A stretch of DNA of 64,000 nt. Origin: Paractinoplanes pyxinae (GTDB lineage Bacteria; Actinomycetota; Actinomycetes; Mycobacteriales; Micromonosporaceae). Location: assembly GCF_026626335.1 (NCBI RefSeq), contig NZ_JAPNTZ010000005.1:310001-374000 (forward strand), read 5' to 3'. Positions 26,100 through 33,137 of this stretch are shown here, one piece after another. A program made the position numbers and the translations under genes. Positions within the stretch are counted from its first letter, which is position 1. Every line of letters begins with the position of its first letter. The notes below the pieces were generated by a model. It did no database searches and was not told the origin of the DNA. It saw only the letters and a program-made list of their open reading frames with translations.

Positions 26100-27508
26100 T
26101 CGCGGCCGGCCGCCTTCGCGTCGTACAGCGCCCGGTCGGCCCGCTCGATCAGCTTGTCCGACGTCTCCCGCCCGTCCCACACGGCGACGCCGGCCGAGAA
26201 GGTCTGGCCCAGCGGGGTCGCCGCCAAGGCGCGTTGCAGCACCTCACGGGCTTCGTCCTGCTCAGCGCCGGGCAGCAGCACGACGAACTCCTCGCCGCCG
26301 TAGCGGGCCAGCGTGTCGACCGTACGCAGCTGTTCCTGCCAGGCCGCGGCCGACGACTTGAGCAGCCGGTCCCCCGCCGGGTGGCCGTACGTGTCGTTGA
26401 ACTGCTTGAACAGGTCGAGGTCGAGCAGCGCCACGCTGACCGGACGGCCGTCGCGGCGGGCGTCCTCCAGGGCCCGGGGCAGCTCGTCGTTCCAGGCCCG
26501 CCGGTTGGGCAGCCCGGTCAGCTCGTCGCGCCGGGCCAGCTCGCGCACCTGCTGGGCCTGCCGCTCGACCTGCCGCACGAGCTGGGCCATCCGCGTCACG
26601 ACCAGCAGGAACAGGGCGGCCGAGGCGACCACGATGGCCATCCCGTCGGTCACCTGCCCGTGGGCCAGCTGCACCGCGAGCAGGGCCGGCGCCACCAGCG
26701 AGGCCAGGGTCAACAGCGCCAGGTGTACGCGTCCCAGGCGCGCCACGGCCGGTCCGGCCGGCGCGCCCAGCGTGCGCGCGTCCCGGTGCAGGGCGGCCGC
26801 CCCGAACAGCGCGAACGCCACCAGAAAGATGGACGAGATGCCGCGGTTGAGCCAGACGATGTCCTCCACCGGATAGCCCTGGTCGATCAGGTTGCCCATG
26901 ACGACCCAGGCCGTGTCGCCCGCCAGGAAGGCGCCCAGCGACCCGGTGAGCAGCCAGAACGGTCCGCCGCGAGGGCCGCTGCCGCGCAGCAGGCGGGTCA
27001 TCATCGCGATCATGACGAGGTCGCCGATCGGGTAGGCGGACTGCGTCGCCTCGCCCAGCATGGTGATCTTGCCGCCGTCGGCCGACGGCGCGATCACGTA
27101 GATCCAGGCCAGCAGCCCGAACCCGGTGGTGATCGTGGTCGCGTCGATCATGGCGGTCCAGTCGCGGCCGCTCTCGCGGCGGCGGATCAGCACCGCGATG
27201 CCGGCCGCGCAGAACGGGTAGAGCAACAGGAACAGCGGGTCGGCCGGCGTCGGCAGGTCGACCAGGTGCCACACCTCGGAGCACAGGATCGCCACGCCGA
27301 TGCCGGTCACGTTGGCCGCCAGGCCCACCGCGAACAGCCACCACGGCAGCCGGTCCTTCCGCGGCAGCCGGCGCGCTCCCACCAGCACCGCCACCGCGCC
27401 GGCGTAGCCGACCGCCATCTGCCAGCCGCCGATCAGCCACGGATCGTCGGGCAGCACCTGGTACACGGCAATGGCCAGAGCGGCGGCCACCGCGAAGACG
27501 ATCGGCAT
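26048..27508 (-). CDS. Membrane diguanylate cyclase (GGDEF), copy 1
   Basis: A 486-aa protein with about nine membrane segments over residues 1-305, a short linker helix (QLVRQVERQAQQVRELARRD) and a C-terminal GGDEF domain. The active-site loop is intact as YGGEEFVVLLPG, with the upstream DLDLFKQFNDTYGHPAGD metal/substrate motif. It should convert two GTP to cyclic di-GMP. No RxxD inhibitory site is apparent before GGEEF (the segment is RTVDTLARYGG). It lies 4 bp downstream of a paralogue, so the pair is one operon. Confidence 0.92.
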   Translation of the reverse strand: MPIVFAVAAALAIAVYQVLPDDPWLIGGWQMAVGYAGAVAVLVGARRLPRKDRLPWWLFAVGLAANVTGIGVAILCSEVWHLVDLPTPADPLFLLLYPFCAAGIAVLIRRRESGRDWTAMIDATTITTGFGLLAWIYVIAPSADGGKITMLGEATQSAYPIGDLVMIAMMTRLLRGSGPRGGPFWLLTGSLGAFLAGDTAWVVMGNLIDQGYPVEDIVWLNRGISSIFLVAFALFGAAALHRDARTLGAPAGPAVARLGRVHLALLTLASLVAPALLAVQLAHGQVTDGMAIVVASAALFLLVVTRMAQLVRQVERQAQQVRELARRDELTGLPNRRAWNDELPRALEDARRDGRPVSVALLDLDLFKQFNDTYGHPAGDRLLKSSAAAWQEQLRTVDTLARYGGEEFVVLLPGAEQDEAREVLQRALAATPLGQTFSAGVAVWDGRETSDKLIERADRALYDAKAAGRDQIIAAANRPATAAARK

Positions 27509-27512
27509 CCGT

Positions 27513-28958
27513 TCAGGACAACCCCGGCAGGTTGGAAACCGGGTCGTTCGCGGGTGCGATCTGGTTGCGGCCGTTCGCCTTGGCCCGGTAGAGGGCGGCG
27601 TCGGCCCGCTCGATCAGCTCGTCCGAGGTCTCGCGGCCGTCCCAGACGGCTACCCCGGCCGAGAAGGTCTGCTCGAGCGGGGTGGCCGCCAGCACCCGCT
27701 CGATCACCCGGCACGCCTCGGTCTCGCCGGCGTTCGGCAGCAGCACGACGAACTCCTCGCCGCCGTACCGGGCCAGCGTGTCCACCGCGCGCAGGCTGCC
27801 GTGCCAGGCCGCCGCGGCCGACTTGAGCAGCCGGTCCCCCGCCGGATGGCCGAACGTGTCGTTGAACAGCTTGAACCGGTCGAGGTCGAGCACGGCCACG
27901 CTGACCGGGCGGCCGTCGCGGCGGGCGCTCTCCAGGGCCCGGGGCAGCTCGTCGTTCCAGGCCCGCCGGTTGGGCAGCCCGGTCAGCTCGTCGCAGCGCG
28001 CCAGCTCGCGCACCTGCCGGGCCTGGTTCTCCACCTCGCGCAACGCCTGCCACATCCGGAACACGACGAGCAGGAAGAGCGCGGCCGAGCAGATCACGAT
28101 GGCCGTCCCGTTGACCACCGCCCCCTGGGCCAGCTGCACGGCCAGCACCACCGGGGCGATCAGCGAGGCCGCGGCCATCAGGGTCAGGTGCACCCGGCTC
28201 AGCCTCGTGCCCTCGGCCCCGGCCGGGGCGGCGATCCACCGCGCGTCCGGGTGCAGCGCACCCACCGGCAGCAGCATCATCGCCACCAGGAACAACGACT
28301 CGACGCTGCGGTTGAGCGTGGCCACGTGGTCGACCCCGTAGCCGACCTCGAGCAGGTAGCGCAGCACGACCCAGGCCGTGTCGCCGATCAGGAACGCGGC
28401 CATCGAGGCGGTGACCCACCAGAACGGCGCGCCGCGGGCGCCCCGACCGCGCAGCAGCCGCACCATCATGGCCAGCAGGATCAGGTCGCCGACGGGGTAG
28501 GCGGCCAGCGTGGCCTGGCCCAGCATCGTGACCCCGCCGTCGGCGGCGGCCGGAGCGATCACGTACACCCAGGCCAGCAGGCCCAGGCCGGTGGTGATGG
28601 TGGCCGCGTCGACGGCGGCGGTCCGGTCCCGGCCGATCTCGCGGCGGCGGATGAGCACGGCGATCGCGGCCGCGCAGAACGGGTACAGCGCCAGGAAGAG
28701 CGGGTCGCTGGGCGCGGGCACCTCGCCGCCCAGCACCGTCCGCACCACGATGCCGGTGCTGTTCGCGCCCAGCCCGGCCGCGAACAGCCACCAGGGCAGC
28801 CGGTCGCGGCGCGGCAGCCGGGACGCGCCGATCAACACGGCCGCCACCGCCGCGTAGCCCACGGCGGTCTGGAAGGCGCTGGTCGTCCGTTGGTCGTCCG
28901 GCAGCACCTGGTTCACGACGACCGCCGCGACCACCGCCGTCGCGAAGACCTTGGACAT
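27513..28958 (-). CDS. Membrane diguanylate cyclase (GGDEF), copy 2
   Basis: A 481-aa paralogue of the next gene, with the same nine-segment membrane region and GGDEF domain (LDRFKLFNDTFGHPAGD, YGGEEFVVLLPN). Long stretches are identical in protein and nearly so in DNA, for example the CDELTGLPNRRAWNDELPRA and RDGRPVSVAVLDLD regions, so the two arose by tandem duplication. I start it at ATG 28958 behind a GGAGG site; further in-frame extension enters the neighbour's region. It is the first gene of the pair. Confidence 0.92.
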   Translation of the reverse strand: MSKVFATAVVAAVVVNQVLPDDQRTTSAFQTAVGYAAVAAVLIGASRLPRRDRLPWWLFAAGLGANSTGIVVRTVLGGEVPAPSDPLFLALYPFCAAAIAVLIRRREIGRDRTAAVDAATITTGLGLLAWVYVIAPAAADGGVTMLGQATLAAYPVGDLILLAMMVRLLRGRGARGAPFWWVTASMAAFLIGDTAWVVLRYLLEVGYGVDHVATLNRSVESLFLVAMMLLPVGALHPDARWIAAPAGAEGTRLSRVHLTLMAAASLIAPVVLAVQLAQGAVVNGTAIVICSAALFLLVVFRMWQALREVENQARQVRELARCDELTGLPNRRAWNDELPRALESARRDGRPVSVAVLDLDRFKLFNDTFGHPAGDRLLKSAAAAWHGSLRAVDTLARYGGEEFVVLLPNAGETEACRVIERVLAATPLEQTFSAGVAVWDGRETSDELIERADAALYRAKANGRNQIAPANDPVSNLPGLS

Positions 28959-29002
28959 GCCTCCAGTACAAATGACGGCCGGGCGCGGCGGGGCCGGTTG
29001 AG

Positions 29003-29647
29003 CTAACCCCGCTTGCGGACGAGGGTCACCCCGTCCCGAACGGGCAGCATGACCGATTCGACGCGGTCGTCGGCCACGATGCGGTCGTTGAGATCCCGCA
29101 CCGCGATGTCCCACTCGTGCGTCGGGTCGAGCACGCGGCCGTCGCGCAGCGTGTTGTCCAGCACGATCAGGCCGCCGGGTCGCGTACGGGGAACAAGCTC
29201 TTCGTAGTAGGCCGGGTAACCGATCTTGTCGGCGTCGACGAACGAGAAGTCCACGATCGGGTCGGGGCTCAGCGCGCGCAGGGTGTCGACGGCCGGCCCC
29301 AGGTTCAGCTCGATCACGTCGTCGACGCCCGCGCGGGACCAGTAGCGCCGGGCCACGTTCGTGAACTCCTCGGAGACGTCGCAGGCCAGCAGCCGGCCGT
29401 CCTTGGGCAGGCCGCGGGCCACGCAGATCGACGAGTAGCCGGTGAACACCCCGACCTCGACCGCGACGCGGGCCCCGATGAGCCGCACCAGCATGGTCAG
29501 CAGCTCGCCCTCGTCGTGCGAGATCTGCATGCCGGCGGCGTCCGGGAAGGCCTTCTGCGTCTCGGCGGCCAGATCGCGCAGCACGTCGTCGGCCGGGGTG
29601 CAGTGCTCGAGCAGGTAGTCGCTGACGGCGGGATCGATGATGTCCAT
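29003..29647 (-). CDS. CCoAOMT-type O-methyltransferase
   Basis: A 214-aa SAM-dependent O-methyltransferase: VAVEVGVFTGYSSICVARGLP (motif I), LLACDVSEEFTNVARRYW (post-I), VDFSFVDADKIGYPAYYEELV (metal-binding D-A-D) and GGLIVLDNTLRDGRV. This is the caffeoyl-CoA O-methyltransferase-like family, which uses a divalent metal to methylate catechol-type hydroxyls. It starts at ATG 29647, divergent from an MFS exporter across a 63-bp spacer with a clear operator-like palindrome. Confidence 0.92.
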   Translation of the reverse strand: MDIIDPAVSDYLLEHCTPADDVLRDLAAETQKAFPDAAGMQISHDEGELLTMLVRLIGARVAVEVGVFTGYSSICVARGLPKDGRLLACDVSEEFTNVARRYWSRAGVDDVIELNLGPAVDTLRALSPDPIVDFSFVDADKIGYPAYYEELVPRTRPGGLIVLDNTLRDGRVLDPTHEWDIAVRDLNDRIVADDRVESVMLPVRDGVTLVRKRG

Positions 29648-29674
29648 CGCGCCAGTCTGGTACGTCTCACCCCT

Positions 29675-29704
29675 TTGCGGCAGGATGCATAAGGCACTTA
29701 TGCT
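29675..29704 (+). promoter_or_regulatory. Predicted promoter of the MFS gene
   Basis: TTGCGG at 29675-29680 and TATGCT at 29699-29704, separated by 18 bp, fit a housekeeping sigma -35/-10 pair. The -10 ends six bases before the GTG at 29711, so the transcript would be leaderless. The palindrome at 29687-29703 covers the spacer and most of the -10 element. Prediction is by eye. Confidence 0.45.
29687..29703. promoter_or_regulatory. GCATAAG-GCA-CTTATGC perfect inverted repeat, repressor operator
   Basis: Seven-base perfect arms with a 3-bp centre (17 bp in all) sit over the predicted -10 of the MFS gene. Its size and form suit a MarR- or TetR-type repressor. No such regulator is adjacent, so it would act in trans. 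The other divergent gene, the O-methyltransferase, starts 40 bp away and could be co-regulated. Confidence 0.55.
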
Positions 29705-29710
29705 TTGCCG

Positions 29711-30982
29711 GTGAGTTCATCCCCTGCCCTCTTCAAGCAGCCCAAGGCTGTCTTCGCGGTGGCCTTCGCCTGCGTGGTCAGCTTCATGGGCATCGGCCTG
29801 GTCGACCCGATCCTGCCCGCGCTGTCGTCCCAGCTGCACGCCACCCCGAGCCAGGTCAGCCTGCTGTTCACCAGCTACCTGGTGGTCACCGCGGTGGCCA
29901 TGCTCGGCGTCAACTGGGTCTCCAGCCGCATCGGCCCCAAGCGCACCCTGATCACCGGCCTGGCCGTCATCGTGGTGTTCTCGGCGCTGGCCGGCCTGTC
30001 CGGTTCGATCGGCGGCATCGTCGGCTTCCGGGCCGGCTGGGGCCTCGGCAACGCCATGTTCATCGCCACCTCGCTGGCGGTCATCGTCGCCTCCGCCTCG
30101 GGCGGCTTCGCCGGGGCGATCGTGCTCTACGAGGCGGCGCTCGGTCTCGGCATCGCGGCCGGCCCGCTGATCGGCGGCCTGCTCGGCGACATCAGCTGGC
30201 GCGGCCCGTTCTTCGGCGTGGCTGCCCTGATGGCCATCGCGCTGATCGCCACGGTGACGCTGCTCGACAAGACGCCCCCGCCGCCCCGCAAGATTTCGCT
30301 GGCCGAGCCCCTGAAGGCCCTGCGCCACCGGTCGCTGCTCACGATGTGTGTGGCCGCCCTGTTCTACAACTGGGGCTTCTTCACCATGCTCGGCTACGCG
30401 CCGTACCCGATGGAACTGTCGGCCATCCAACTCGGCTTCGTGTTCTTCGGCTGGGGCTTGCTGGTCGCGATTTTCTCCATCGCCGGCGCGCCGAGGCTGC
30501 AGGCTCGCTTCGGTACGGCGCCTTCCTTGTACGGGGCACTGGGCGCATTTTCCGTGCTGCTGCTCCTGATCGGCCTGTTCACGGATGTGCGGTGGGCCCT
30601 GATCACCTGCGTGATCCTGTCCGGCGTCACGGTCGGCATCAACAACACGCTGACCACCCAGGCCGTCATGCTGGTGTCCCCCGTGGAGCGCCCGATCGCC
30701 TCCGCCACGTACGGCTTCGTCCGCTTCATCGGCGGCGGCCTGGCCCCCTTCGTGGCCGGCAAGATGGTCGACCACTGGAACATCCACGTCCCCTTCGTGG
30801 CCGGCGCGGTCGCCGTCCTGCTGGGCGTCCTGGTGCTGGCCACCGGCCACCGCATGCTGTCCGACGCCGACGCGCACATGGCCCACGACGCCGCCGAGCC
30901 CGCCGTGGCCGGCGAGGTGGCCGACGAGTTCGGCGGAGCCCCCGACGCCATCGACGCCCAGCTTCAGCACGACCGTCACTAG
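29711..30982 (+). CDS. MFS transporter
   Basis: A 423-aa major facilitator with about 12 membrane segments. It opens AVFAVAFACVVSFMGIGLVDPILPAL (drug:H+ antiporter style), followed by VSSRIGPKRTLITGLAV (loop 2-3 motif A), VLYEAALGLGIAAGPLIGGLLGD (motif C of exporters) and a second half from residue 210. Motif C indicates efflux, but the substrate is unknown. GTG 29711 is chosen, next to the predicted leaderless promoter. The C-terminus is acidic and His-rich (DADAHMAHDAAEP). Confidence 0.9.
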   Translation: MSSSPALFKQPKAVFAVAFACVVSFMGIGLVDPILPALSSQLHATPSQVSLLFTSYLVVTAVAMLGVNWVSSRIGPKRTLITGLAVIVVFSALAGLSGSIGGIVGFRAGWGLGNAMFIATSLAVIVASASGGFAGAIVLYEAALGLGIAAGPLIGGLLGDISWRGPFFGVAALMAIALIATVTLLDKTPPPPRKISLAEPLKALRHRSLLTMCVAALFYNWGFFTMLGYAPYPMELSAIQLGFVFFGWGLLVAIFSIAGAPRLQARFGTAPSLYGALGAFSVLLLLIGLFTDVRWALITCVILSGVTVGINNTLTTQAVMLVSPVERPIASATYGFVRFIGGGLAPFVAGKMVDHWNIHVPFVAGAVAVLLGVLVLATGHRMLSDADAHMAHDAAEPAVAGEVADEFGGAPDAIDAQLQHDRH

Positions 30983-30991
30983 TGTTGGGCC

Positions 30992-31405
30992 GTGCCCGCC
31001 TCACCCCGGTTGCTCGCGGCCGTCGACGCGTTGCCGCTGCGCCCCGACTTGCGTGTGCTCGAGATCGGCTGCGGCCCCGGCGTAGCGGCCCGGCTGGTGG
31101 CCGCCCGCCTGACCACCGGCCACATCCTGGCCACCGACCGTTCGGCGACCGCCATCGCCCAGGCCACCGCGGGCTCGGCAGCCGAGATCGCGTCGGGCCG
31201 CATGAGCGTCCGGCAGGTAGCCGCCGAGCACTTCGTTCTCGACCCCGGTGAGGAGCCGTACGACCTGGTTTTCGCCAACCGGGTCGGCGCGCTCGACGGC
31301 CGGCATCCCGCCCTGGGCGTACGCGTGCTGGCCCGTCTCATCCAGGCCGTGACCCCGCAGGCGCGGTTGTTCGTCGAGGGCCGTGAGGTTCCGCTGCGTC
31401 CGTGA
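30992..31405 (+). CDS. Small class I SAM-dependent methyltransferase
   Basis: A 137-aa protein with motif I VLEIGCGPGVAARLVAARL, the acidic post-I residue in ILATDRSATAIAQA, and PYDLVFANRVGAL as motif II. It is short: the C-terminal substrate half of a normal methyltransferase (about 200 aa or more) is largely missing, yet the frame ends cleanly. It may be a compact member or depend on a partner. GTG start 30992, 9 bp after the MFS gene, so probably the same transcript. Confidence 0.82.
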   Translation: MPASPRLLAAVDALPLRPDLRVLEIGCGPGVAARLVAARLTTGHILATDRSATAIAQATAGSAAEIASGRMSVRQVAAEHFVLDPGEEPYDLVFANRVGALDGRHPALGVRVLARLIQAVTPQARLFVEGREVPLRP

Positions 31406-31430
31406 CCCGCACGCCGGCCGGGAATGCCGC

Positions 31431-31817
31431 ATGATGATGGCCATGGCGCAGCCAGTGGTGCACTTCGAGATCATCGGAACCGACCCCGCCGCCCTGCGCG
31501 GCTACTACGGAGATTTGTTCGGCTGGCAGTTCGCCACCGGCGGCCCGGTGGCCGAGCCCGTCTCCGAGGCCGGCAACTACGGCTTCACCGAGGGCGAGCA
31601 CATCCCCGGCGGCGTGGGCGGCGGTCCCGGCTACAAACCGCAGACCGTCTTCTACGTCGGAGTGCCCGATGTGGAGGCAGCGCTGGCCAAGGCCGAGAGC
31701 CTGGGCGGAGCCCGCGTGATGGGCCCGGTCCGCTCCCCCGGCACGGCGCTCATGGTCGCCCACTTCACCGACCCCGAGGGCAACCTGATCGGCCTGGCCG
31801 GCCCAGCCCCGGAATAG
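31431..31817 (+). CDS. VOC/glyoxalase-family protein
   Basis: A 128-aa single vicinal-oxygen-chelate-fold protein: VVHFEIIGTDPAALRGYYGDLFGWQF, then TVFYVGVPDVEAALAKAESLGG and HFTDPEGNLIGLAG. The fold covers glyoxalases, dioxygenases and resistance proteins; metal ligands (His near the start, Glu in the last strand position) are partly kept but activity cannot be named. Three start codons lie close together (ATG 31431, 31434, 31443); the first is used here. It follows the small methyltransferase gene by 25 bp. Confidence 0.85.
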   Translation: MMMAMAQPVVHFEIIGTDPAALRGYYGDLFGWQFATGGPVAEPVSEAGNYGFTEGEHIPGGVGGGPGYKPQTVFYVGVPDVEAALAKAESLGGARVMGPVRSPGTALMVAHFTDPEGNLIGLAGPAPE

Positions 31818-31830
31818 CCCTCATGCGGGT

Positions 31831-31864
31831 GCGTGTCGCGCGGCCACGGACTCGCGTGTCGCGC
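31831..31864. repeat. Direct repeat of GCGTGTCGCGC upstream of the DnaA-domain gene
   Basis: GCGTGTCGCGC occurs at 31831-31841 and again at 31854-31864, a spacing of 23 bp (about two helical turns) and 24-57 bp before the ATG at 31888. Same-face direct repeats fit a binding site for the ribbon-helix-helix-like domain of the downstream protein, that is, autoregulation (inference). Confidence 0.35.
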
Positions 31865-31887
31865 CTCTGAAGGTCTTGGATGGGCCG

Positions 31888-32574
31888 ATGCCGAAGGTGA
31901 AGATCGCCCCAGCCGACTACGACCTCTTCGCGGCCCGGGCCCGGGCGGCCGACCTCAGCGTCGCCCAATGGCTGACCGCCACCGGCCGCGCCCGCTGCGC
32001 CCCCGCGACCCCCTCGGCCTCGCCCGCCACCACCCTCTCGGCCTCGCCCGCCGCGACCCCCTCAACCTCGCCCGCCACGCCACCCGATCCGCGCGGGACG
32101 CCGCCCGACCCGGCCGGCTCATCAACCGGTTCGCCGGGCGCGCCGGCCGAGTTGTGGGCTGCGACGCTGAGCGACTGCCGAGGCCAGATCGCCTCCCGGC
32201 AGGAGCGGGCCTTTCTGCAACCGACCCGCCTGGTGGCCATCGTCGAGGGCGTGGCGCTCGTGTCCGTGCCCGACGCCTTCACCCGCGACGTCATCGAGTC
32301 CCGCCTGCGCCCCGTCCTCACCGAGGCTCTGGCCCGTCGTCTCGGCGTCCCCATCCAGATCGCCGTCCGGGTGGACGAACCCGCTCCCCTCCCGCCCGGC
32401 GACGTCCAGCGCTCCACCGCCCAGTTGGGCGAGCCGGCCGTCAGCGACGTCCAGCGCTTCACCGCCCAGCCGACCGAGCCGGCTGTCGGCGACGTGCAGC
32501 GCTTCACCGCCCTGCTGGCTCAGCCTGCCGTGGCGCGGCAGGTCGCCGAAATCCTGGCTGCCGCCACCCGCTGA
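31888..32574 (+). CDS. DnaA domain I-only protein with ribbon-helix-helix-like N-terminus
   Basis: A 228-aa protein with an unusual layout. Residues 1-34 (KVKIAPADYDLFAARARAAD, LSVAQWLTATGR) look like a ribbon-helix-helix/MobC-type DNA-binding element. Residues 38-86 are a low-complexity Pro/Ser/Thr linker. Residues 88-167 resemble actinobacterial DnaA domain I (ELWAATLSDCRGQ, QPTRLVAIVEGVALVSVPDA, FTRDVIESRLRPVLTEALAR and then IQIAVRVD). Residues 172-216 are three 15-residue repeats (DVQRxTAQ and EPAV core). The AAA+ and helix-turn-helix domains of DnaA are absent. Domain I normally recruits the replicative helicase and self-associates, so this protein may modulate DnaA or helicase loading (inference). 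It starts at ATG 31888. Confidence 0.82.
   Translation: MPKVKIAPADYDLFAARARAADLSVAQWLTATGRARCAPATPSASPATTLSASPAATPSTSPATPPDPRGTPPDPAGSSTGSPGAPAELWAATLSDCRGQIASRQERAFLQPTRLVAIVEGVALVSVPDAFTRDVIESRLRPVLTEALARRLGVPIQIAVRVDEPAPLPPGDVQRSTAQLGEPAVSDVQRFTAQPTEPAVGDVQRFTALLAQPAVARQVAEILAAATR
32401..32535 (+). repeat. Three tandem 45-bp coding repeats
   Basis: Units begin at 32401, 32446 and 32491, each opening GACGTCCAG or GACGTGCAG and encoding a 15-residue block D-V-Q-R-[SF]-T-A-x(5)-P-A-V plus a junction residue. Being in frame (45 bp), they extend the C-terminus of the DnaA-domain protein without breaking it. Copies two and three are more alike than copy one. Confidence 0.85.
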
Positions 32575-32626
32575 ACCGCCATCTCGAGCCATGCCAAGCT
32601 GGAGTGAACGGCCCGCCCCTCGCCCC

Positions 32627-32649
32627 GCCCGCCGAGGCGAGCGGCGGGC
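32627..32649. terminator. Hairpin between convergent genes
   Basis: GCCCGCC (32627-32633) pairs with GGCGGGC (32643-32649) around a 9-base loop, in the 87-bp spacer between the DnaA-domain gene (plus) and the SnoaL-like gene (minus). There is no U-tract on either side, as is common in GC-rich actinobacteria. It could serve both directions. Confidence 0.5.
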
Positions 32650-32661
32650 CGCAACGGCGTA

Positions 32662-33021
32662 TCAAACCGCCTGGCGCCGGGCGGCGTCGAACGGGGCGCG
32701 GTCGAACAGGAAGCGGCTGTAGACGATCCGGCCCGCTCGAACGGTGACGCACTCGGCGCCCGGGGCCGACGGCACCGGAACCGTCTCGGCGTCGTACATC
32801 ACCAGGGCCGTCTCGTCGTCGCCGAAGGCGGCCAGCATGGTCGCGCTCCTGAGCATCTGGACGAACGGCGACAGGAAGGCCCGGTAGGCGTCGGCGCCCT
32901 CGAGCCGACCGGCCGGAGCGTCGCAGACGATGTCGTCGGCGATGTAGGACATGGCTCGTTCGAGGTCCCGGCTCTTCCAGGCCTCGTGGTAGGCGAGGGC
33001 GACCTTCAGGGCAGTACTCAC
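32662..33021 (-). CDS. SnoaL/NTF2-like protein
   Basis: A 119-aa protein with the NTF2-like fold: VALAYHEAWKSRDLERAMSYIADDIVCDAP (first helices and strand), AYRAFLSPFVQMLRSATMLAA, and FLFDRAPFD near the end. Members bind small ligands or act as isomerases/hydrolases. GTG start at 33021. It is divergent from an ECF sigma factor that itself ends in an NTF2-like domain, 116 bp away, which suggests a functional pair. Confidence 0.85.
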   Translation of the reverse strand: MSTALKVALAYHEAWKSRDLERAMSYIADDIVCDAPAGRLEGADAYRAFLSPFVQMLRSATMLAAFGDDETALVMYDAETVPVPSAPGAECVTVRAGRIVYSRFLFDRAPFDAARRQAV

Positions 33022-33137
33022 GGTGATCTCCGATCGTCAGGATCTTTCGCCGGTACTGACACCGCCGCCATCGAGATCGGAACGCCGGCCGCGCACATTT
33101 CCCCGGGTTCGCGGACTGCCCGTGGCACCATTCGCCG

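Noticed and set aside
30992-31405. Frameshifted fragment of a longer methyltransferase
   Set aside because: No continuation of methyltransferase-like sequence is found in other frames downstream; the next gene begins 25 bp later.
31888-32574. Truncated dnaA pseudogene
   Set aside because: The frame is clean, has its own N-terminal domain and an in-frame repeat tail, and no remnants of the AAA+ or DNA-binding domain follow.
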